A model generated the notes under the pieces. The model saw nothing but the letters and a program-made list of their open reading frames with translations, was not told where the DNA came from and ran no database searches. This document shows positions 9,091 through 24,100 of a DNA stretch of 64,000 nucleotides, in pieces (within the stretch, counting starts at the first letter, position 1; every line of letters begins with the position of its first letter). The position numbers and the translations under genes are program-made. Origin of the DNA: Puffinus mauretanicus (lineage: Eukaryota > Chordata > Aves > Procellariiformes > Procellariidae); NCBI GenBank assembly GCA_023333565.1, contig JAJKFH010000295.1, positions 2,088,001 through 2,152,000 of the forward strand. Reading direction: 5' to 3'.

Positions 9091-12000
9091 GTAAAGCAGA
9101 GAGTTACAGGTCAGAGGTGTGCTGTAAGTACTTCTTGTTACCGGTAGCGTCGTGTAACCGACAGGGAAGCGAAACAAAGATCGGTGGAGCCCAAACACTA
9201 AATTGGGATGCACTGATCGGTCTCACTTTTCCATTTTGCTTCCTGAGCCTTGGTTTCTGCCAGAAGGGAACTCGGGCATGGGAGTCAAAAGGGGGCAACA
9301 GCAGAAACCACTCACTGGTCTGGACTTTCAGGGCATCAAGATCCAGAGAGGTGCAACTCCACTCTAGGTGCACCAAATTCCTCCTATACTGTTGAAAATT
9401 TTACCCTTAATCAACACTTCACAAACAAAAATGTGTGAGGAGAAGCAAGAGCTGCTCGGCATGGCACGGCATGGGAAATGAGCACTGGGCAGTAACCCTC
9501 ACTGGGGTGCCAGCGATTTGTAACCTGTCATCTGTGGGTGACATGTTAACCTGTATTTGGCTCAAGTATTGAATAAGACATGGTGATTCTTGGGCACTTC
9601 AGGTAAACAGCTGCAAAAAGGAAAGATCAGTGCTAGTTTATGCTGAATGGTTTTAAGACAAAAGCTGTAATTCCATAGGTGTGCATTGCATCTTTGTCAG
9701 AAACAGAGCGAGCTCAGGGAAGACTGTCACTGCGTGTCTTTTATACATACTTGTCAATGTATCAAAACCAAATGCAGCAAGGAAAAAGGAAGAATTTTTT
9801 GCCTTTATCACAAAATTGCTGTGGTAAGTGACTATTTAAAAGCATGTGTACTTCACAGGACACTGCATTTGCTCTGCTAATCTGTTCTTTAGTCCTGATT
9901 TTTGCCCACCTTTTTAACTCACCACTTCGCTATACCCATTATAAAGCAAAAATACTGGCCTTGAACTTTTTACTAGATCAAATCTTGCAGAACTCGAAAA
10001 AAGGAAAGTGAAAGTTCCCATTCACATGACTACTTCATCCTGAACTTGATTTCCAAACATCCTATTTTGGGGCAGCTTTGGCCTTTCACTTCAAATCTTA
10101 AATAAGCTTGTGTATATTTCCCAAAGCCCATTCATTGTTCCCATTTCATTTTCATTCTCTCAATTTCACACATGTTTGTAGTTGTAGTTTATATAGTTCG
10201 TTTAGGTAGTTAAAGAATCAATCAGAGTTAAAGAAAATAATGGGTGGACCTGCTAGGTAGGTTCTGCTTCCAGCAGAACATCGCTACTGTGATGTAAGTC
10301 CATGAAAGTCATGTTTCACCCTCTTAGGGTCCCTTTCCCCCAGTTTAGCACTTCTCACACTTGCAGGTTTTCTCTGATACTCCATTATATTCATCCCATT
10401 ATCAGTTGTTTCCTTGTGGCTTATACTTCAGAAATTATTACTCTACCGTTGTAGCACTGAAAATGTGCTAGCATCCGTGCAGAGTCATGCAACGCGGTCA
10501 TGCCCGCACATCGAGTCACGCACTTGGGATACACCCTGCATTAAATGAACCGATGGAGGAGCCTCAACATAAGGCTGCAGCCCAGGAGTCTGCACCTTGC
10601 GGCAGCACTCCTCACAGCATGGAGCATGGGCTGGAGCCCTAATGTTCACCTGCTCCCAGACTCCGCATACCGGGCAGCTGGGATGCTGGAAAAGCTATGG
10701 GTCCTGTGCAGAAATATGGGAGTTGTCAGCACTCTGCCAGGTGAGCAAGAGATGGGATGGGGGGTTGCTGAGTTTCTGGATGAATCTCACACAAAACCTG
10801 TGAGGTCTGCAGGTCACGACTTGGAAAACAGTGTTAATTCCTTTCCTATAGGGAATCTCCTTGTGGGCTGGTGTTCTGTGTCAGCTATAAGCTCAGTCGC
10901 AGTTAACAAAGGGGTTCAAGGAAACAAATTAAGAGTGGAGACGAAATAAAGGGCTATAAAGATGGGTGCACAGTTAAGACTAAGTTGTTTTGTCCTTGCA
11001 GCAGAGATTTCAGTGCCAGTATGATGCTCTGCTCTCCCTGGAATGGCAGCGCTTACTGTAAATACAGAATTTGAATGACTTGACTGTAATTTAAAGTAGA
11101 ATGAAAAAGCTTTAAGAGCTGTAGTTCTTGAGATAGGTTTTTTCTTTGTTCCAAACGATTGATAGTAATAGTAGCTGTTATTAGCAAGGAAATGAAAATG
11201 AAAGAATAGGGAGAAATAAAAAATAAAACTAAGAATCTAATGTCTCTAAAATCAGTTTTCATGTGCATTGGGACCAATTATGGTTATTGTGTCATAACAG
11301 TGCAGAGTTGAGGCTACTTCGAATGCCCTAATTCTGCTTCTCCAGATCCAGCATGTTTGGTTTATGTTTATGATCAATTGAGAATTTCCTGACTTTATAG
11401 TACTTGTTTTTGGCGATGACCAGGTATTTCTAATACCATGAATCACCAGTATAAACACAACTTTAATTACCCATTATCTAGGAAAATAAAACACTGTGCA
11501 TAGAAGTGCTTCTATATTTCGTCTGTTACTATGTAGATATAATGGCTTTTTATGGTTTTGATGGAGAAGGAGCTGGCTGTGCTTGAGGCTGACCTGAAGA
11601 AAAAGAGCACTGGGACTTGGCTGAGGGAGTAAGAGGTGAATATGAGAGAGCGGAAGAAGATGGAAATAAAACAGCTCCCTGGGCAGGTGGAGCGAGCCTG
11701 AGCAGTTATGGCAGGAGGAGAGGGACAGACAAACCGAGAGTAACAAGGAATATTCTTACAGTAACATCAAGTTCTGCATGTGAGAGGCCGTGGTGTGTCC
11801 TTTCTGCTGTTATTCTTCCCACTGGAAAGACGTTGGAAGTGGGATTTTTCCGACCAGCCCCTCGGTAGGGGAAAGCAAAGAAGGACAATTTGAGCTCTCT
11901 GACTTAGTCCATCTCTTTGATTGTACCAGTGCAAGAATCTGGTGATTGCCATGAGCAGTTCTGCTTAGCTTAGCACCCCAGGTAAAATATAGAACCTTGA

Positions 12001-15000
12001 AGTTGTTTTCCTCTGAGGCTGCCTGGCTCTTTTCTCCTCACAAACACCTGCTGATTGCTTCTGTTGTTCATTACATGTGTTCGGAAGGTAGGAACTGCTG
12101 TTCCCCATGGGGCTTAGAGGCTCTCATGGCCAGTGATTTATTCTCGAGCTTTCAGCTGTAGCTGTTACTAGTGAGTGTGTTCCTCCACCATTGGCACCCT
12201 TAACCATACAAAGTATTCCCAAGTTGAATTTTCTTCTTGCTCCAAGCAGTTGGGTGGTTCTTAGAAGAAGAAACCTTCAGAGACTGTAATACAGGAACAC
12301 GTACATAACAGTAGCTTTATAGTACTCTGTAGTTGGACTTCATGGTCCTTTATAGTCAAGATATGTTACATGTGTGCCATCATTATTCTCGCAAACTGAG
12401 GGAACAACGGCTGGTTCAGCATAACAAAATAGAGCCCTAGGATATGTCTCTCAGCTTCACCTCCAGCGGAGCAGAAGAATATTCCGCATAGCAGAATAGA
12501 CCCTCTCCTTCACTGGCCTGTCTTGATACAAAGACAGTGGCAAGGATGAACTTTGTCAGAGGAGAAGCTGACTTCTGTGATGTGTTTGCATCCACGGTGA
12601 ATGACCATATGTTGATTAATGTGACTTATTGCTTAAGATTTTTAACCCATTACTACTAAGGAGGCACTGCACGTATTTTTTCCAAGTTGGATTTTAGTGC
12701 TGTACTGCATGCTTTCCTCAGATAAAATTCTAACATATCTACATTGTTAATACAATAACACAATAGTTTGGTATTTTCTGTCTCCAAAAGACAAGAAAAT
12801 GTATAATTAAGAGTATGTATTTAAAGTACAATAAACTGTATGTTGGTTATAGTCATCTCAGAGCCATGTATTTGGAAACTGAGTAAATTCAGGGCTTGTA
12901 CTAAAGAGAATATGTGAATGGCATAAAGAAATAGCTTTATCCCTATCTTTAAGTGACACTTTGAGGAGGAAAACATAAACCATAGAAAAACCTTCTGAAA
13001 AAACCTCTACAATGTATTTTAATATAATTTCAGGACACAGTATAATTATAATATATTTATTTCAGATACTGTGGGGCAGAGGTTGCATTATGAGGCCACG
13101 GTCTACAAGAGTACATGGAAACTCCACTGTACTCCCTTGATTCATGGAGTTCAACCCGACTCCAGTCTGGAAGTCAATTATGGGAGCACAAGTCAGTGCC
13201 ACTAAATCTTGCTGAGAGACCAGAGTGGCAAGGCTTAAACCTAAACATGTCTAAGCAACCTCTAGATATAAATGCAGATTTAAATACAGGAGAAACAACT
13301 GTACAATCCTGGTTGTAGGCCATATAGACGTGTTCCCATGTGTCAGGAAGGTTAGTATTGCATGTGAGAAACTAAACTCCTATTTCACAGATTTTAATGT
13401 TTAAGTTGGGGATAATTACAAAATCCTCCCCTTGTACTTTATTCTGTTATGGATTCTTAAAATACGCTTTTAGTTTGGAGCCTCCTTGGTTTAAAAGCAA
13501 ATGAAAACCTCTCTAAGATATTCAAAAAAATAAAAAAGAAAAAGTCGGGAAGCTATACCTTAAATAAGTTAAAGATGAAACTTCAATCTTCAAACTTTTT
13601 GTTTGTTTTAAGATTAAAACACTGTAGCAGCTGAAAAGAGCTGCTGAATCTGATCTTAATTGGCCTGCAACAGGGACATTTTCAGAGTGACATAATGTGG
13701 AGCGAAACCCAGTCTTTTCAGTTTCTTGAGCAAACAGTGTGCCAGGGAGAAGGCTAAAGCCTGTGTTGTTTTCCACTCATTAAACTAACAAAATGCTAAT
13801 CAGCTTTGTGGAAAGATTCATAGTAGATAATATTACCTCTGTCACTGTGGCACCACTGAAGAGTTATCGGGTGTGTTAGCCTGGGCCACTTTAAATTAGA
13901 TGATTGAAACACTTACATGTGACAATCACTAATTAAATTGCACCTTTCTTTCAAAACAGATTAAATTCTGTCCATTGGCCAATTTCAATTTTGTGGCCAT
14001 TCAAGGCAAGAAAAAGACTGATGTTAAACTCCTTATTGGGTTGGGACAAATCCTGTGATCCAGCTGCAGTTGTATGCCAGACTCTGCTTCATCCCACTGC
14101 TGAACTACTGTGTAGTTTACAGGCATTGAATTAGTCCTCCAGTACTGGAAACATCCTTTTTTTTTTAGTAAATTTTGAATGAAACTATATGGTCTTCTGT
14201 GCTGAATGACAAATCCATCAGTCTTCTCTGTGTTCCCCTGGCTTGGGTCTGCTCCCTTCTGTAAGGAAGTCTCTGGCGCTCCAGGGAGCTTTTGCAAGCT
14301 GTACTCTGCCGTGAGCTGCCTGCTTGCCACCTCTTTTTCTCTCTCCCTCCCCACTCCATCCTCCTGAAGTTTTTTCCAAGCAGAGAATGTTCAATTCCTC
14401 TGGGAGAAGCAGCAGCTTCCTCACTTTCCTCTTCCTCCTGATCCAAAGTATGGTAGCCAGGACCAGGCAGAAAGACTATCTTCCTTGCTACTGCCCAGTA
14501 GAAAAAATACTTCAACTTTCTTTTTAACGAGAAACATACTATATTTGTACAGGAAACAAATTAAATAGTTAGAGCTACTTTTCCAGAATCTATTAGTGGT
14601 CATTGGTTCACCCCTTGCTGACTGTCTGTCCAAACTCTCTGGTAGCAGATCAATCCAAGGGCTTTATCGCCTTTGAGTCCTGGGTTGTATAATGTAGTTC
14701 TAGAGTGTTTCTATTTAAAATTGTCCATTTTTTAACTCAGTTGTTGCAAGGCAAAATCTGAGTGGATATCCACTATTAAAGCAAAAGACTGGAACATGAT
14801 GTGGGGGCTGTCATATTTTTTTTTTTTAAGAAGCAAGTTTTACAGAACTGCAGATGCTATAGACACTGCACTATTTCTCTAAAAAGCGTATTTTTCCCTT
14901 CTGACACCCTCTCCCTATCAAGGTCTTGCTGTGGCAGTGAGCTCTGGTGTGTAAAATTTAGATCAAGACCAAGAGATACAATAAACTACATTTCCACCAT

Positions 15001-17689
15001 ATTAGCATTCTGGGGGCACAGAAGGCTCTTTGTTTCTTTAAGCTTTCTCTCCTTCCCCCTAGAATCCAAAATCCCAGATTTTTTTTTTTCTACAGCAGTT
15101 CTGGTGAAATCACGGCTGATGTTTTTCCTTAAAGTTCTTAAAAAGTGGGAGAGCCATTCTCATCCATCTCACTCTTCCAGCCTCTTATTTTTCTTCTCAT
15201 TAAAACTCAGTATCTAGTTCCTGGCACCTAACTGAAGCTAGCTTAAAATAATACCAAGGTAGTTGAGTGTCTGACAGGAAAATAAATTCATTGTTGAGTT
15301 AGGACCTATTTGATTTAAAATAAATGAAATGCCTCTAAATGTAAGAATTGAAAAACATGACATACCTCATACTCAGGTCCATTTTATGGTATTCATCTCA
15401 TAATCCTTTTGTTCAGATATGCACGACCTAGGTATTATCAGCAATGGACAGCCTAACACTGCTGTGGCTAGGGAATTTAAACTCCACATTTTATTTAACA
15501 AAACCTTTTTGTGAATATTGGATGGGATCTGTTACTCTGCTTTCTTAGACTGAAGGTTCAGTATTGCTGTTTTTAATACCTAATGTTGAACAATGGAGGA
15601 AGGAATTAATTTAAAATAGCTAACTTTGTATTTATGACTAAGAATACCATTCTGCAGAAATTTGCCTTCTGGTGAGCTTGCAATATTCTTTCAATGAACA
15701 GCACAGTTATATTTTTGGTGGAATAACAACATTAATATTGTGAGAAATACAAATATTATAGGCATTGTATCTTTCTTGGGTTTTCATGGATTGGATTGTC
15801 TTGTCCAGTTCAGATTAACTACTAGATTATTTTTAATTGATGTCAATAAAGATGGTGACTGTGAAGGAGATTCAACTTTATGTTCTATTTAGATATTAAA
15901 ACTGTAGTCCTGATAACACAAACCAGTAGTCACTTAACTGACTTGTCCCATACCAGTGATATTAATATCCTTCTGTGCATTCAGGGAATATTGAGCTAAA
16001 CTGGTCTGTGAGCAGGTATTAATATAGCCTGCTCTACTATGAATATGTGCCCTATGTCCTGATTTCTGTCTTACCCACTACAATTGTTTAATAGAAATCT
16101 AATTATCCTTGAGAACACCAGCTCTGTCAGATCTGACTGAAGTGCACAGAATGGTTGAACAGTTATTTGAGTGGGACTGGCATACAGCTGACGGGCAACA
16201 GCATCATAGGAAGCTTGATTTTTCTTAGGAAATGGCATAAAATAATATTTGAAACAGAAATGAGTCTGAAAGCCAAAACACACCTGCATCCCAATGAGAA
16301 GTTCACCAGGACTTCCCGAGGTGGCCACATTTCAGGGTTTTGGTTGTTATTGTATAGACATGTAGAGGTTACAGAAGGCATTTTAGTCTTTCCTTGGTTG
16401 CAATGAAAATGTGGGCTACTGTATAATTCATTCAGTTCGGGCTCCTCTTCAAAATACTCAACTGGAAAAGAAACAGTAATCAATTTTAGTGGGGCAAGAA
16501 AACTACACAAATAAAGGGGTTTTTTTTTATTTTCCTCATTTCTTCAGTTTGAGAATAACATCTTAACTAAATATGGTCAGGAGTTTTATTACATTTCTGG
16601 AAAATTCAAAGTCATTAGAAGACAGTACAGAAGTTCTCTGTCACAGCTTTGAATTAAACACCTGCAGTTTGCATATGGTGCCTGAGAATGGGACTCAGCA
16701 AGCTCCCCACACAGAAGGAAGCAAGACACCTAGCAAGGTCCCGAGAAGAAAGGAGCAGTAGCTTAAAATTTATCCCTTTTAGAAACTTCAGAGCCTTCCT
16801 CTGGGTTGCAAGGATGCCTTCTTTCACTTGGACTAGCAGGCTTTTTAAGGGAAGCTGGTTAGCCTAAGGTAAAACAGCTTTTAATGACTAATTAATAAAT
16901 AGGTGATAATATCTCCATTCTCTCTGTGCAAATAAGTCAGCGCTTATCCCCTAATTAGGGTAGCAGAAGGGAAAGTGAGCCTGCATCTCTCAAGACAGTA
17001 TCATATTTATCAAGGTAGACAGTATTCTACAGGAGGGTGCTCAGTCCCTGCCCTCAAAGGGACTGAGAGCTGCTTGGATCTACCTTTTGGAGAAAGAGAG
17101 AGAATAAGTACAAATTTGTTACTTTTTTTTTTTTTAAAATATGTATGGGATATGTATGTTCAAATTCAGTGAGAGCAGGAAAGTGGCTTTCCTTTCACAC
17201 CTACCAGATGTATTTGCTCCTGCAAGGAGACATTAGATTAAAAATACTAACAAATAAAAGTGGTGGAGGCATCATTGCAAGCATTTTTTCCTCTTTCTTT
17301 GACCTTAGTCAAAGGTGTGTGAAGACCACATCCTGGATTGGATCCTTCAACAGAACTTGATGAAGCAATGCCTAGACTTGTATCCCAAGAGAGAGCCCAT
17401 ACATGGATTAGGAGCTCAGGTGCTCAGCAAAGCATGCTCCAAAACAAACTAAAGGGAATTTGCATTCTTAAAACATAAGGACTACTCGGGCCATGCATCT
17501 TACAGTGTGGTTTTACAGGTTATAGATTTAGGACGTAGGCATCCATTATGAACCTGTGGAAAAACTGTACTTGCTGTGTCTCAAGCTCTCCCTGCTCTTT
17601 TGTGGTTTACTTTAGCAGGTGGATACCAGGACAAGCTACCCAGTATCTTCCTGTGATGTAGGATTGCTTATACTGAACACTTCCTAGCA

Positions 17690-17835
17690 TTCTTCCTTAG
17701 TTTTTTTTAGAAGGTCCCATGATAATCACTAGGAAGTTTCACAGCTGAAGGTATCATATTGTTTAGTAAGTTTTTCCTAATACTATACACAAGGTTTTCC
17801 TAATTCCTTTCTGTTATGCTTAGCTATCTTCTTTG
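17690..17835 (-). repeat. Possible CR1-type LINE 3'-end fragment
   Basis: The phrase AGTAAGTTTTTCCTAATACT followed by TTTTCCTAATTCCTTTCTG resembles the antisense CR1 3' end (…AAGTTTTTCCTAATGTCTAACC…). Divergence is high and the boundaries are guesses. Confidence 0.35.
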
Positions 17836-19638
17836 CTATCACTCCTGAGACACTTTGCTTTAGGCTGCATTATTTGCCTGTTCCTGGGGACCTTTTCCTC
17901 AAAGAACTACAACGTTAGCGTTGTAAGTCACAGCAAGTTCTGCCTCTTTATTGATCTTTTCTTTTCAAGCGTGTTTGGAGCAACTTCCGTCTTTTTTTCT
18001 TCCTCTTGGTTTTCACAGAACACCTTAATGGAAAGATATCCACAGTTCTGACCCAACTGGTTAGGGTTAAAAGATACCATGTAAGCATATAGGACTCTTG
18101 GAGAATTTGGCAATTTTGCAGATGAAGAAAAAGGGCTAGGTTCAGGAGGAAGGCATTGTATTCTGAATAATTCTCTTGGAATATTTTCTTCTACTCCAAA
18201 CTGCAATGCATTCGCTACCAAATTTTTTTATCCATCTCTGGACACGCTATCTAGACAGTTTGGTTTTTTTCTGGACATCAGCAGTCAGCCCATGAGGATG
18301 GGACACTATGTGTGCTATGTCTATATTCTGAAGATGTGAACTACGTGACTATATTAGCACTATGCACAAGTTAACAAGCACAACACCAAAAGGTAGGATG
18401 AGTACAGTTAAGTGGTTTTGATCAGCTCAGAGCTCAGGGAGAACATTCTTGTATCTAGCCAGAAACATTACCAATCTCCCCGATGTATTACTTCTATTGC
18501 AAGCCCTTCAGGGGTGCCTTCTGCTTCGTGTACAGGGCTGAGCACACATCAGTGCTCTGAGTAAATACAGTAGTGGCTGAAAAGAAAAATAACAGCAGGA
18601 ATTACACATAAGCAGATTGTATACCTGAATATTTTGCTCAGTCTCTAATTTCTGATTAAAGAAATATCCCATGAATTCCAGAGGGATGCGTTTCTTTGCA
18701 AGCAGTGACAACCTTTGTAACTGTCAGCGAGTAAGAAAACTTCTGTTGAAAGATGCTGTAAAAAAGCATCTGATGTTCTGTTGCTCTAAACCTTATATTG
18801 CTTCAAATTTCCCCTTCCTGAAAGAAATATGTTTGGAGTAGTCTGTAAAATAGTCTTCTTACCTGGAACCACCACCTGTGTCTCATACAAGTCATCATCT
18901 TTAATAGATAAACTTTCCATTAAGAGCTAGATAAGGTGGTAGTCTTTCTTGCTTTCTTGCTTTCTTGGTAGTCAGAAATAAGAACAATAGATGTGTGGGA
19001 GAAATTCATCAATTTCATTAGGAACATCAAGGTGTGTGCCTATCTGAAATATAGACTATGGAAACACAAATAGGTTCAGAGAAGGCTCCAAGTATAGAAT
19101 TATTGACCCTGGAGTATAAGATACAGAATAACCTTCCTATGCTGTACTTTGTCAATTTTAAGTAGTGTTTGCAAGGTGATTAGTTTAACAGTTTCATCCC
19201 CCTCAGCAAAGATTTAATTTGATTCCTAAATTTTTTTTCCTTTTATAAATTACACTGCTGTAAAAGTATATTAATGTTCTATGCATTTACTAATGTTCTG
19301 TAAGACAGTATAAATAAGTACAACTGATTGATGTAACTCATAAAAGTACATAAATGTGTCTGTTTTTCCAATCTGGTTGCTCATTTTCTGATTGCAGTCT
19401 CAATTCTGGGACCAACTGGCTGAGCTCTCTATGGTGTGTCACAATCCTGGAAGCGATGGATTCTGCAATACTACATCCATGTGTAGGATGAAAGATTAAG
19501 TCAGTAGATCACAATGAATCTTTTTTTATCTTTGTGAAATATAAATACAATTATCAAAAGTTAACTTTTAAGATAAATTCTTCTTTCACGTGGTGCTAAT
19601 CATATGTCTGCACCGGGGTATTTTTAAGTCCATCAGGC

Positions 19639-19657
19639 AAAAAAAAAAAAAAAAAAA
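19639..19657 (+). repeat. Poly(A) tract, 19 nt
   Basis: An uninterrupted run of 19 A residues in the intron. No recognisable retrosequence lies next to it. It is likely to vary in length between individuals. Confidence 0.9.
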
Positions 19658-20019
19658 TCTGTTTTCTTCAAAATGCTTTTGAGCACTTGCCCTAGCCATC
19701 CATTCAGGAAGTGCACTGTCTTCCAGACAACTCAAATATGAAGCAGTCTGTGTCTAGCTATATTACCAAGCAAGAAAGAATCTCATCCTATGACACATTC
19801 GGTATATATATGTAAGACAATGTCCTGGGAAGTTAGCAGATGAAAGCTGTCCTTTAAGTCTACCACACAATACAAATATGACTTTTGTTTCACGGAATGT
19901 GTACATTTGAAACAAGGGGGAAAAAATTGCTAAATTCAATTTATATACTGCCATTCAAAGCCTATAATTGAGATAATCAACTTGGAGTCATCATGTTTAA
20001 AAAATAAAGCTGCTAGGAA

Positions 20020-20042
20020 TTTTTTTTTTTTTTTTTTTTTTT
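20020..20042 (+). repeat. Poly(T) tract, 23 nt
   Basis: An uninterrupted run of 23 T residues, the longest homopolymer I found in the window. It could be the tail of a minus-strand retroelement, but none is recognisable immediately beside it; the CR1 fragment starts about 0.5 kb further on. Confidence 0.9.
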
Positions 20043-20574
20043 AAATGGATCAGATGCAGCGTTTTGGCACAAGCATTTCTCTGATGAAGAAAAGACAGCG
20101 TACTGGAAGAGCGGGAGGCAGTGCCTGTTCTGGTAGCCATGCTTGCTTAACCTGGTGAAGGAGTCCACCCTCCCAGTGATATTGCACTGCTGGCATAAAT
20201 ATGGGCCTTGAGGGGTAGAAGCACACTACAAATACTGAGAGGAAGAAGTTAACTTAAATACTCATCCATCAGTGTCTGTTGAATTGAAAGTTACATTTTC
20301 ATTAATATGGAAATTCTGCGTGTTTAATAACACCTCTCCTTTGGATTCTTCAAACCCAACAGCAACAACATTCAACAATATATTTTGAAAGTAACTTTAT
20401 AATGAAATTTGAAGCAAAAAAGATTGTTTAAATCATCATCTTTGGGAAGATTAGTTTTTGGGGGTTTTATTTTGTTTATACTGTGTTTTCTAGCAAACTG
20501 CGTCAAAACTTTTCAGTAATGATAGTGATTATGAAAATTTAAGCCTAGAAAATCCTCTGTGAATTCAGTCTGTA

Positions 20575-21195
20575 GTCTTACAGAAGAATGGGACTCCATT
20601 TGTTATTGACCTCCAGTTCGAGTACAACTCATTAACCACTACCTTCTGAGCCTGAGTCCAGCTGCTTTTTCACCCAAACAGTAGTCCACTCGTCAAGGCA
20701 GTAACATCCCAACTTGGAGTCAGAGATACTTGGGAGACTGTGTCAAAAACCTTGATAAAGTAGATGATATTCCTCTGCTCTCTCCTCATCCACAGATCTA
20801 GTCTTTTGATAAATAGTTGGCAATCAGTTTAGTCAAGCATGATAAATTTAGTAAATCCATGGTAAATCTATGCTGGCTATTCCCAGTGATCATCTTTCCC
20901 TTCATGTGCCCAGATACGACTTTAGAAAGGATTTGCTCCATGATTTCCCCAGGGGCTGAAGTGAGTCTGAGCAGCTGGTAATCTCCTGGATTGTTTTTAG
21001 CCTTTTTTGAAAACGGTCACTACCTTTGGGTTTTTCCTGGTCATCAGGGACCTCCCCCAATCTCCAAAACCTTCCAAACTTGATAGTGAACAGCCTCATA
21101 ACATCAGCCAGCTCTTTCAGCACACTTGGATGATACCCATCCATCCCTGTAGACTCTGTATGGGCTCAGATTGCTCAGGGGATCCCTGATTCAAT
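20575..21195 (-). repeat. CR1 LINE fragment, reverse-transcriptase region
   Basis: Read on the minus strand, this encodes recognisable CR1 reverse-transcriptase text. Near 21065-21145 it reads DGYHPSVLKELADVM, matching the family's DGIHPRVLKELADV, followed by a W.LGEVPDD block. Near 20765-20720 a DTVSQ-type block appears. Near 20590-20660 it reads a W.QAQKVVVNE...NWRSITNGVP stretch, matching the family's WL..R.QRVVVNG...W..VTSGVPQGS. An 80-codon frame survives at 21144-20902, but stops and frame breaks elsewhere show a dead copy. Both the 5' part and the 3' end are missing. Confidence 0.8.
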
Positions 21196-24100
21196 TCTCT
21201 TCTGCGACTGATAGTAAGGATTATGTAGGGAATAGAATCAAAACTTCAGAGCACTTGAATTAGTTGCACTTAGTTGTGCAAGAGTCAAATGTATCCCTTG
21301 GACTTCAATACCATATCACTGAGATGGGCGCCGCTGATTTTGTTTAGTGATGGATGCTAAATGATCATTAAGCTAAAATTTAAATAATCATCTGCAAAGG
21401 AATAGTTGTCATTCACAATTTTTGTTCTAAATTAACCAGAAGGACATGATGGTTCATTTCAAGTCTCTCTAGGAGATCTAAGCTTTACTTACAAGGCTAG
21501 GTCTTAAGTTTGGTCTTCTGATATTGCAACAGAGAATGGCCTTGTAGAGGCAGAAGGAAATGTGCTTCTGGGGCATTGGAAATATTCCTTGTGGACCAGG
21601 ATGCTCCGGGGGGAGCAGCAATGTGCGCTCTCTTGGTGACACTGGAACACCAGTCCTGTAAGAACTGCTTCATTCTCCCATCTTTCTCTATCCCTATATA
21701 GTTTGAACACGGTATACTATTCCCTGTCTACATCAGCAGTGCATAAGATTCAGCAAAAATTTCAAGAACAGCATTAGCGTGGGTTAGCCCCATTTTTGGA
21801 GTAAAAACTCAAGATCAGCTTGCTTAAAGTACTGATTATTATGTTCTTTGCTGTATTACATTTTAGCAATAGCCACAGATATAGAAATACTATATGCTTA
21901 AGGCAGACACAGGAAGACGATTTGTAATTCTTTGTAAATCTCATCTTTCTGAATTCAGCCAGTGTTTTATGGATAGCAAGCGCAGAGGTAAAACTGCCAG
22001 CCTATGCTTCGAGTCAGACTAACAACTTTTGCGCCTGAAAAAACGATTTGCATTTTTAATCATCTGTTAGTTTGTGTCCTACATATTAAGGGCTTGTAGA
22101 TAAATTATTAAATTGAGAAAATCTAGATAGGCAAATGAACCTCAAAGCAATTATAACACCTGAAAATTTATCAAGTGTAGTGATATTTTTCAGCTATGGG
22201 AAGAAATTATCGTTAACCATTGTCAAGCACTTGCAGTTTTCTACCATTCTCCCCTCAGTTTGTTAGCTGATGTAGTGACAAGCTGCAGAGAGATGACAGA
22301 TTTAGCTAAAGATCTGGAGTCTGAACACCTGTGCAGTGTCATGCATTTAAAAATAGAACGTGACAGCAAAACACTTCAACCCCTGAATGTCCAAATGGAA
22401 ACCACAGGGGTTTTTCCTTCAACTTTTATCCAGAGAAATGGCTTTCAATCATCACTGTCCAAGTAAAAATACAAAGTAAAAGCTGTTTTGTGGAGGTCCA
22501 AAACAAACAGGAACAAATCGGAGCGGTAGGCACAGGTGCACTAAAAATATTCAGTAATCACGATTTCTTTCTTCTCAGTGATGTTCTGATGGCCTGCATC
22601 TTTGAGGGGTGCAGATTATAATGTTCAGCAGCGATTTCTTCAGGAAGCACTTGCTGGCGGGTTAGAAGAGGACTGTCGGCTAAAGCTACTTTGCATGCCT
22701 TGACTTCTGTATGACTCATTCAACCCCCCAATGAAGCTAACAGAAAACAACCAAAATATTTTTTATTTTGTGTAATCTTCTCTATGGGATAAAAAAGCAT
22801 AAACCAAGGGCAGAAAGATAAAAACAATCTTGCTTGATTACTGGGTTAGATTTGCGCATTATGCTCTCTTCTGAAGGAGCCGACGTCATTGACAATATTC
22901 AAAGGGAACATCTCTACTTCCCACCTCCTTTAATAGTATCCTTGAAATGTTAATCAAAACTAAAGCACGTAATCTTTTTTTTTTTTCTTTCTTTCCAGAG
23001 GGGACAAGGTTTCCCAGTCTGTCTGAGATGCTAAGGCTGCTGCAGTCCCCGCAGGCTGCCAGCATGCTCTGCTCTCCTCTCGGGCTGAGCACAATTACTG
23101 GGCAGCACCACGGGCTGGCAATGAACCCAGTCCATCCCCCTTTTCCCATAACAGAGCGCTAACCTTCCAGCACGTGCTCTTCCTTCAGCAAAACCTTTGT
23201 TTTCAAAGGTCATATGTTTTTTCTTCGTATTGGGTGCAATAATACTGAGAGGAGTTTTTGGCCTTTCTTTTCTATTGCAATCCTATTAATCGTGTTAAAA
23301 AGGATGTTTATTCAGTGTTTTGGGACAAGAGTTTTATGTGATTGTGTGATGGGGAGTTAAGGAAGGTCCATATTTAGCTCTTCTGTGCTCTCATTTATGT
23401 ATGAGAAGGACAGAAATCTACTTTAAACTCAGATAAGAATTAGCATTTTGGATGATAAAAGCTATCACACATGAATGGGTTCCTTCTTAAAATCAATGAA
23501 ATAAATTAGATGCCCTGTTTAGGAGCATCTGGCACCCTTAGAACCTAGTTCATATAATGATATCTCTGTTTATTAAAAAGAATTATGTAACAATATGTTT
23601 GATTTATTTCAAGATGATTGGCTTAGCAACTTAATTAGACTATGCAGTATACCAGAGCAAAAAAAAAAATTTAATTAGCTCATTCATTTGTGGATGACTG
23701 GAAGCACTGCGCATCATGCTCGGCTTCTTTAAAGGTGTGCAGCCATTTGATCCTGCAAGGAACCGAACCTTTTCAACTTCCACAGAAACCGTCTTTGCAC
23801 CTACAGGACCATCAGCACCGCGCTGATGTTCAGGCATTGGGCACCAGTCAAAGCCCATGGAAACCAGCAAGAAGTTTCCTTTGAATCCAAAGAGCACTCG
23901 ATGACTCCTTGCAGATGAAGGAACCTTCCTGGAGAAACAGCAAGACAAAAATGTGCCTTGAAGAATAAAGCCAGTTTTCCCCCACTGTGGTCTGTCTTCC
24001 CTTGAGCTGAAACTCCCACCTGCAACTCCCGAATACTATTAACATACCAGAAAATTAGCAGGCTGTATTGAAGTTTTATATTCATCCTGTTATAAAGTTT

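Noticed and set aside
10545..10949. 134-codon intronic ORF
   Set aside because: No recognisable domain or family. This length is expected by chance in a window of this size.
18938..18967. CTTGCTTT-type short tandem repeat
   Set aside because: Only about three imperfect units; an ordinary simple repeat not worth a separate feature.
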